Below, one piece after another: positions 60,783-64,000 of a DNA stretch of 64,000 nt (position 1 is its first letter; the number at the start of each line of letters is the position of its first letter). The DNA is from Granulicella cerasi. Its GTDB lineage: Bacteria; Acidobacteriota; Terriglobia; Terriglobales; Acidobacteriaceae. The notes under the pieces are model-generated. The model ran no database searches. It saw only the letters and a list, made by a program, of their open reading frames with translations, and was not told the origin of the DNA. Location: positions 186,001 to 250,000 of the forward strand of contig NZ_JAGSYD010000003.1 in NCBI RefSeq assembly GCF_025685575.1. Direction: 5' to 3'. A program made the position numbers and the translations under genes.

Positions 60783-60915
60783 AGTAAACTCCGAACGAAA
60801 TCCGTATCACTACAATTCTAGTTCGAGAGATTGAAACCTTCTGTTGCCCGGGAACGTTCCAAGGAGTGATCCTCCGGCCACACCATCCACCGCCGATCAC
60901 ATAGAAGGAGATCGT

Positions 60916-61758
60916 ATGAACGAAGTTCGTGAAACCGTCGTGGAGCAGCGCACCCCGGGTTGGCTGGCGCCTGTTGCTGTTCTGGGTCTTGTCCTCGGGC
61001 TGGGCGCACTCATCTTCGCGCTCGTCGTACAGAACAAGCTCACCACGACCGAGCAGCAGGTTGCGGAAGCTAACAAAATCAATGCGTCCCTGCAGGAGAA
61101 GCTCGAAGACACCAACGCTCGCCTGAAGGCGCAGGGACAAGCTCTCGGCCAGTCGATGGGCCTTACTCAGAAGCAGCTTGAGGACAAGTCCGAACAGCTG
61201 CTGGCAGCGCAGAAAGCAAACTCCGCCGTGACGCAGAAGCTTGCGCATGACCAGGAGCAGACCGCCAAGGAAGTCGGAGCAGTGAAGACCGACGTCACCG
61301 CCGTGAAGACGGACGTGGGCGGCGTGAAGAACGACGTTGCGACGACGCAAGCGGACCTCGCCAACACCAAAACGCAGCTCACGCGCGTCGTCGGCGACCA
61401 GGGCGTAATGAGCGGACTCATCGCCACCAACCACGATGAACTCGAAGAGCTGAAGCGCCTGAATCAGCGCAACTACTACGAGTTCACGCTGCAGAAGGGT
61501 GGCCCGCTGCAACTCGTCGGCACCATCAAGCTTCAGCTCAAGAAGGTGGACGCGAAGAAGTCGAAGTTCACCCTCAACGTAAGCTCCGACGACAAGATCA
61601 TCGAGAAGAAGGACAAGAACCTCGACGAGCCGATCCAGTTCTACTCCGGCAAGTCGCCGATGCTCTACGAGATCGTCGTGAACAGCGTGGGCAAGAACAG
61701 CGTCAGCGGCTACCTCAGCACGCCGAAGAACGCGCCGACGCCGATGAATGTTCCTTAG
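60916..61758 (+). CDS. Membrane-anchored coiled-coil protein of unknown function
   Basis: 280-residue protein, starting at the ATG 60916 behind AGAAGGAG. One membrane segment (LAPVAVLGLVLGLGALIFALVV, about 17-38) is followed by a long coiled coil (about 40-190). Its central part has regular seven-residue steps (AVKTDVT, AVKTDVG, GVKNDVA, TTQADLA). The C-terminal 85 residues (YYEFTLQKGGPLQLVGTIKLQLKKVD) form a separate soluble domain of unknown fold. The family cannot be named. It is divergent from the ThiO gene. Confidence 0.75.
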   Translation: MNEVRETVVEQRTPGWLAPVAVLGLVLGLGALIFALVVQNKLTTTEQQVAEANKINASLQEKLEDTNARLKAQGQALGQSMGLTQKQLEDKSEQLLAAQKANSAVTQKLAHDQEQTAKEVGAVKTDVTAVKTDVGGVKNDVATTQADLANTKTQLTRVVGDQGVMSGLIATNHDELEELKRLNQRNYYEFTLQKGGPLQLVGTIKLQLKKVDAKKSKFTLNVSSDDKIIEKKDKNLDEPIQFYSGKSPMLYEIVVNSVGKNSVSGYLSTPKNAPTPMNVP

Positions 61759-61779
61759 TCCCTCAACAGCCGATAAACG

Positions 61780-61811
61780 AAAGCCACGCCGTCATCGTAC
61801 GGCGTGGCTTT
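61780..61811 (+). terminator. Intrinsic terminator
   Basis: Perfect 13-bp stem AAAGCCACGCCGT/ACGGCGTGGCTTT with loop CATCGT, followed by more T. Confidence 0.9.
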
Positions 61812-61882
61812 TTGCTGCGCGTATGCTGGTTGTAACACTCTGCTCAAGCAGATGATTTTTCAGGAGTCCCACAATTCTTACG

Positions 61883-63745
61883 ATGCAACGTCGATGGATT
61901 GCCCTTGCCTCTTGCGCGCTGTTTGCCGCGCCCGCCTTCGCGCAGCAACAGCCTATTCGCATCACTGCGGACTTCACCGACACCTCGCGTCATCTGTATC
62001 ACGCTGAAGTCGATCTGCCCGTGAAGCCTGGCCCGAACACCTTCGTCACACCGAAGTGGATCCCCGGCAACCATCGCCCCACCGGCCCGGTTGAAAACAT
62101 CACCGGCGTCGTCTTCACGGCGAACGGCAAGGTGCTGCCGTGGCGCCGCGATGATGTGGACCTCTACGAGTTCCACGTTGACGTCCCTGCCGGCGTTACA
62201 TCGATCCACGCGCACCTCGACTGCATTGAAGGCGAGCATCTCTCCGATCGCCTCGCCATGCTCGAGTGGGAAAAGCTGCTGCTCTACCCCGCGCACAAGC
62301 CCGTCCGTGAGATCGCCATCCAGCCGACCATCGTTGTCCCCGCAGGCTGGGGCGTAGGCACCGCGCTCGTACCGGTCAAGCCCTTCGACGCAAACACCAA
62401 GCCCGGCGGCACCATTGAGTATCAGCCGACGAACGTCGAGCAGCTTGAAGACTCGCCCGTTCTCGCTGGCAAATACTTCCACGAGTACACGCTCGCGCCC
62501 GACGTGCAGCCCGCGCACTTCCTCGATGTAGCTTCGGACGAGCCGAACGATTTCAACCTGCCGCCCGCGACCGTCACGGCTGTCTCCAACCTCGTGCGCG
62601 AAGCAACTACCGCCTATGGTTCGCACCACTACAACCAGTACCACTTCCTGCTGACTCTCTCGGACGTAGCAGGCGGCGAAGGCCTCGAGCACGGTCAGTC
62701 TTCGGACAACGGAGTCGGCGAGAAGACATTCGTCAACCCCGCGATGAAGGTGCTTGAAGCCGACCTGCTCGCGCATGAGTTCACGCACTCGTGGAACGGC
62801 AAGTATCGTCGTCCGGACAAGCTCTATCAGCCGGACTTCGCCACCATGCAGCAGGGTGAACTGCTGTGGGTCTACGAAGGCATGACGCAGTACCTCGGCA
62901 ACGTGCTCGCCGCACGCTCCGGCCTCAAGAACCAGGCGCAGTATCGCGATCTGCTCGCGATGTCGGCTGCAAACCTCGAGTACAAGTCGGGCCGCCAGTG
63001 GCGCTCCACCGACGACACCGCCGTCGCTGCCAGCATCCTTCGCTCGCAAGGCCCCGGCTGGGCCAACTGGCGTCGCGGCCAGGACTACTACCAAGAAGGC
63101 GAACTGCTCTGGCTCGACGCCGATACGCTCATCCGCGAGTTGACGAACGACCAGAAGTCGCTCACCGACTTCGAGCGCATCTTCCTCGGCAAGGGCGGCA
63201 ACACCGGCCCGAACATCGTGGTCTACAACCGCGACGAACTCATCAAGGACCTCAACGAAGTCGTGAAGTACGACTGGGCGAAGTTCCTGCATGACCGCGT
63301 CGACCTCGTGAACCCGCACGCCGACCTCGATGGCATCACGCGCGGTGGCTACAAACTCGTCTTCACCGACAAGCCCTCGGACGTGGATAAACTCGCATCG
63401 CGTATGCGCGGCCCGTCGTTCTGGTACTCGCTCGGCATCAGCCTAAAGGCCGATGGAACGATCAACGATGTGCGCTGGGGCGCGTCCGGCGATAAGGCTC
63501 GCCTGGCTCCAGGTCAGAAGATCATCGCCGTCAACGGCGCGGTCTACTCACCCGACGCGCTGGTCGATGCGATCGACTCCACCAAGGGCAACACCGATGC
63601 GATCCACCTGCTCGTGCAGAGCCAGGGCTTCATCCGCTCGGTGGACCTCGACTACCACGACGGCGAGCGCTACCCCTCGCTGGTGCGCGATGACTCGAAG
63701 AAGGATTACCTCGACGAGATCACCACGCCGCTCGTGAAGAAGTAA
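61883..63745 (+). CDS. Secreted M61-family (glycyl aminopeptidase-like) peptidase
   Basis: 620-residue exported metallopeptidase with signal peptide ending AFAQQ. An N-terminal beta domain (about 20-190) is followed by a thermolysin-like catalytic domain with LLAHEFTHSWNGKYRRP (H298, E299, H302) and VYEGMTQYLG for the third ligand. The C-terminal 130 residues resemble a PDZ domain (YSLGISLKADGTINDVRWG, GQKIIAVNGAVY). It trims peptides, often with N-terminal glycine, in the periplasm. A terminator follows. Confidence 0.92.
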   Translation: MQRRWIALASCALFAAPAFAQQQPIRITADFTDTSRHLYHAEVDLPVKPGPNTFVTPKWIPGNHRPTGPVENITGVVFTANGKVLPWRRDDVDLYEFHVDVPAGVTSIHAHLDCIEGEHLSDRLAMLEWEKLLLYPAHKPVREIAIQPTIVVPAGWGVGTALVPVKPFDANTKPGGTIEYQPTNVEQLEDSPVLAGKYFHEYTLAPDVQPAHFLDVASDEPNDFNLPPATVTAVSNLVREATTAYGSHHYNQYHFLLTLSDVAGGEGLEHGQSSDNGVGEKTFVNPAMKVLEADLLAHEFTHSWNGKYRRPDKLYQPDFATMQQGELLWVYEGMTQYLGNVLAARSGLKNQAQYRDLLAMSAANLEYKSGRQWRSTDDTAVAASILRSQGPGWANWRRGQDYYQEGELLWLDADTLIRELTNDQKSLTDFERIFLGKGGNTGPNIVVYNRDELIKDLNEVVKYDWAKFLHDRVDLVNPHADLDGITRGGYKLVFTDKPSDVDKLASRMRGPSFWYSLGISLKADGTINDVRWGASGDKARLAPGQKIIAVNGAVYSPDALVDAIDSTKGNTDAIHLLVQSQGFIRSVDLDYHDGERYPSLVRDDSKKDYLDEITTPLVKK

Positions 63746-63760
63746 ACGCCACACAAACGA

Positions 63761-63788
63761 AACGGGCGAGGAGAAATCCTCGCCCGTT
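63761..63788. terminator. Bidirectional terminator
   Basis: Perfect 12-bp stem AACGGGCGAGGA/TCCTCGCCCGTT with a GAAA tetraloop, between convergent genes. Confidence 0.9.
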
Positions 63789-63850
63789 CGCTTTGACTCA
63801 TAACTCGCTACTCAAAACTCATAGCTCGAACCAAACCCCAGCCACAACTC

Positions 63851-64000
63851 TCAGCGCTCGCGCTCCGCCTGCAGCACCACCTCGCGAACACGCTCGCTCA
63901 TCACGCCTGCATCGTCACTCGCGACAAGCGACTCCATCGCACGGCCCACAAGCATCATCACCGGCGCCGGCCCGCACACAAGCTGCTCCAACGCATCGAG
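63851..64000 (-). CDS. 3' end of an unknown gene, cut by the window
   Basis: The minus strand has 49 codons in frame before TGA at 63851-63853, reading LDALEQLVCGPAP then GRAMESLVASDDAG and ending AERER. The base pattern and codon use match the rest of the window. The family cannot be named from this tail; it is helical and acidic. Confidence 0.55.
   Translation of the reverse strand, partial: LDALEQLVCGPAPVMMLVGRAMESLVASDDAGVMSERVREVVLQAERER

Noticed and set aside
60851..60860. Palindrome GGAACGTTCC upstream of the coiled-coil gene
   Set aside because: Short and isolated; expected by chance at this length in a 64-kb window.

Overview
The window looks like chromosomal DNA of an acidobacterium of the Terriglobus/Granulicella/Edaphobacter type. 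This is an inference from gene content and base composition; no search was run. The clues are high-GC codon use, Oar-like TonB-dependent receptors with an N-terminal carboxypeptidase-regulatory domain, a bacillithiol gene (bshC), a giant lipoprotein of putative-Ig repeats, and many secreted peptidases with beta-propellers. I see no prophage, insertion sequence, CRISPR array or rRNA. One tRNA is present.

Layout. Positions 1-8.6 kb: exopolysaccharide assembly and export (tyrosine autokinase cut by the window edge, Wza-like exporter, three glycosyltransferases, an acetyltransferase), then a small response regulator and a PHP-type tyrosine phosphatase that probably reverses the kinase. 8.6-9.9 kb: a short-chain reductase and a secreted protein. 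10.0-12.3 kb: groES-groEL behind a sigma-70-like promoter overlapping a degenerate CIRCE operator, with a large palindrome between the two genes. 12.3-17.6 kb: a lipoprotein, a MarR regulator, a VWA protein, and a TonB-dependent receptor controlled by a cobalamin riboswitch. 17.7-23.3 kb: housekeeping genes, a glycosyltransferase, a metallo-beta-lactamase-fold protein, tRNA-Arg(CCT) with an unusual elbow, and a double HD-GYP protein. 23.6-31.2 kb: a lone ribbon-helix-helix protein, a 1566-residue lipoprotein with ten Ig-like repeats, an OmpA-family porin and an RpiR regulator. 31.6-47.1 kb: an ECF sigma factor and a catabolic block with two S9 peptidases flanking an Oar-type receptor, a tiny zinc-finger protein, a propeller-amidohydrolase, a GH3 glucosidase and a secreted phospholipase D. 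47.2-51.0 kb: a zinc-ribbon protein, a palindromic tandem-repeat array, an Imm-like membrane protein, bshC, a NUDIX hydrolase and a cold-shock gene with a structured leader. 51.1-64.0 kb: PolX, a frameshifted glutathione peroxidase, an APC permease, cysteine desulfurase, a beta-barrel protein, citrate synthase, a ThiO-like oxidase, a coiled-coil membrane protein, an M61 peptidase and the 3' end of an unknown gene.

Together the genes describe a free-living heterotroph that builds capsule, degrades peptides and glycosides at its surface and imports products through TonB receptors. Points most worth a second look are the tRNA with a C19-G56 swap, the 28-base palindromic array, the cspA leader hairpin, the cobalamin switch with competing pairings, and several strong operator-like palindromes.
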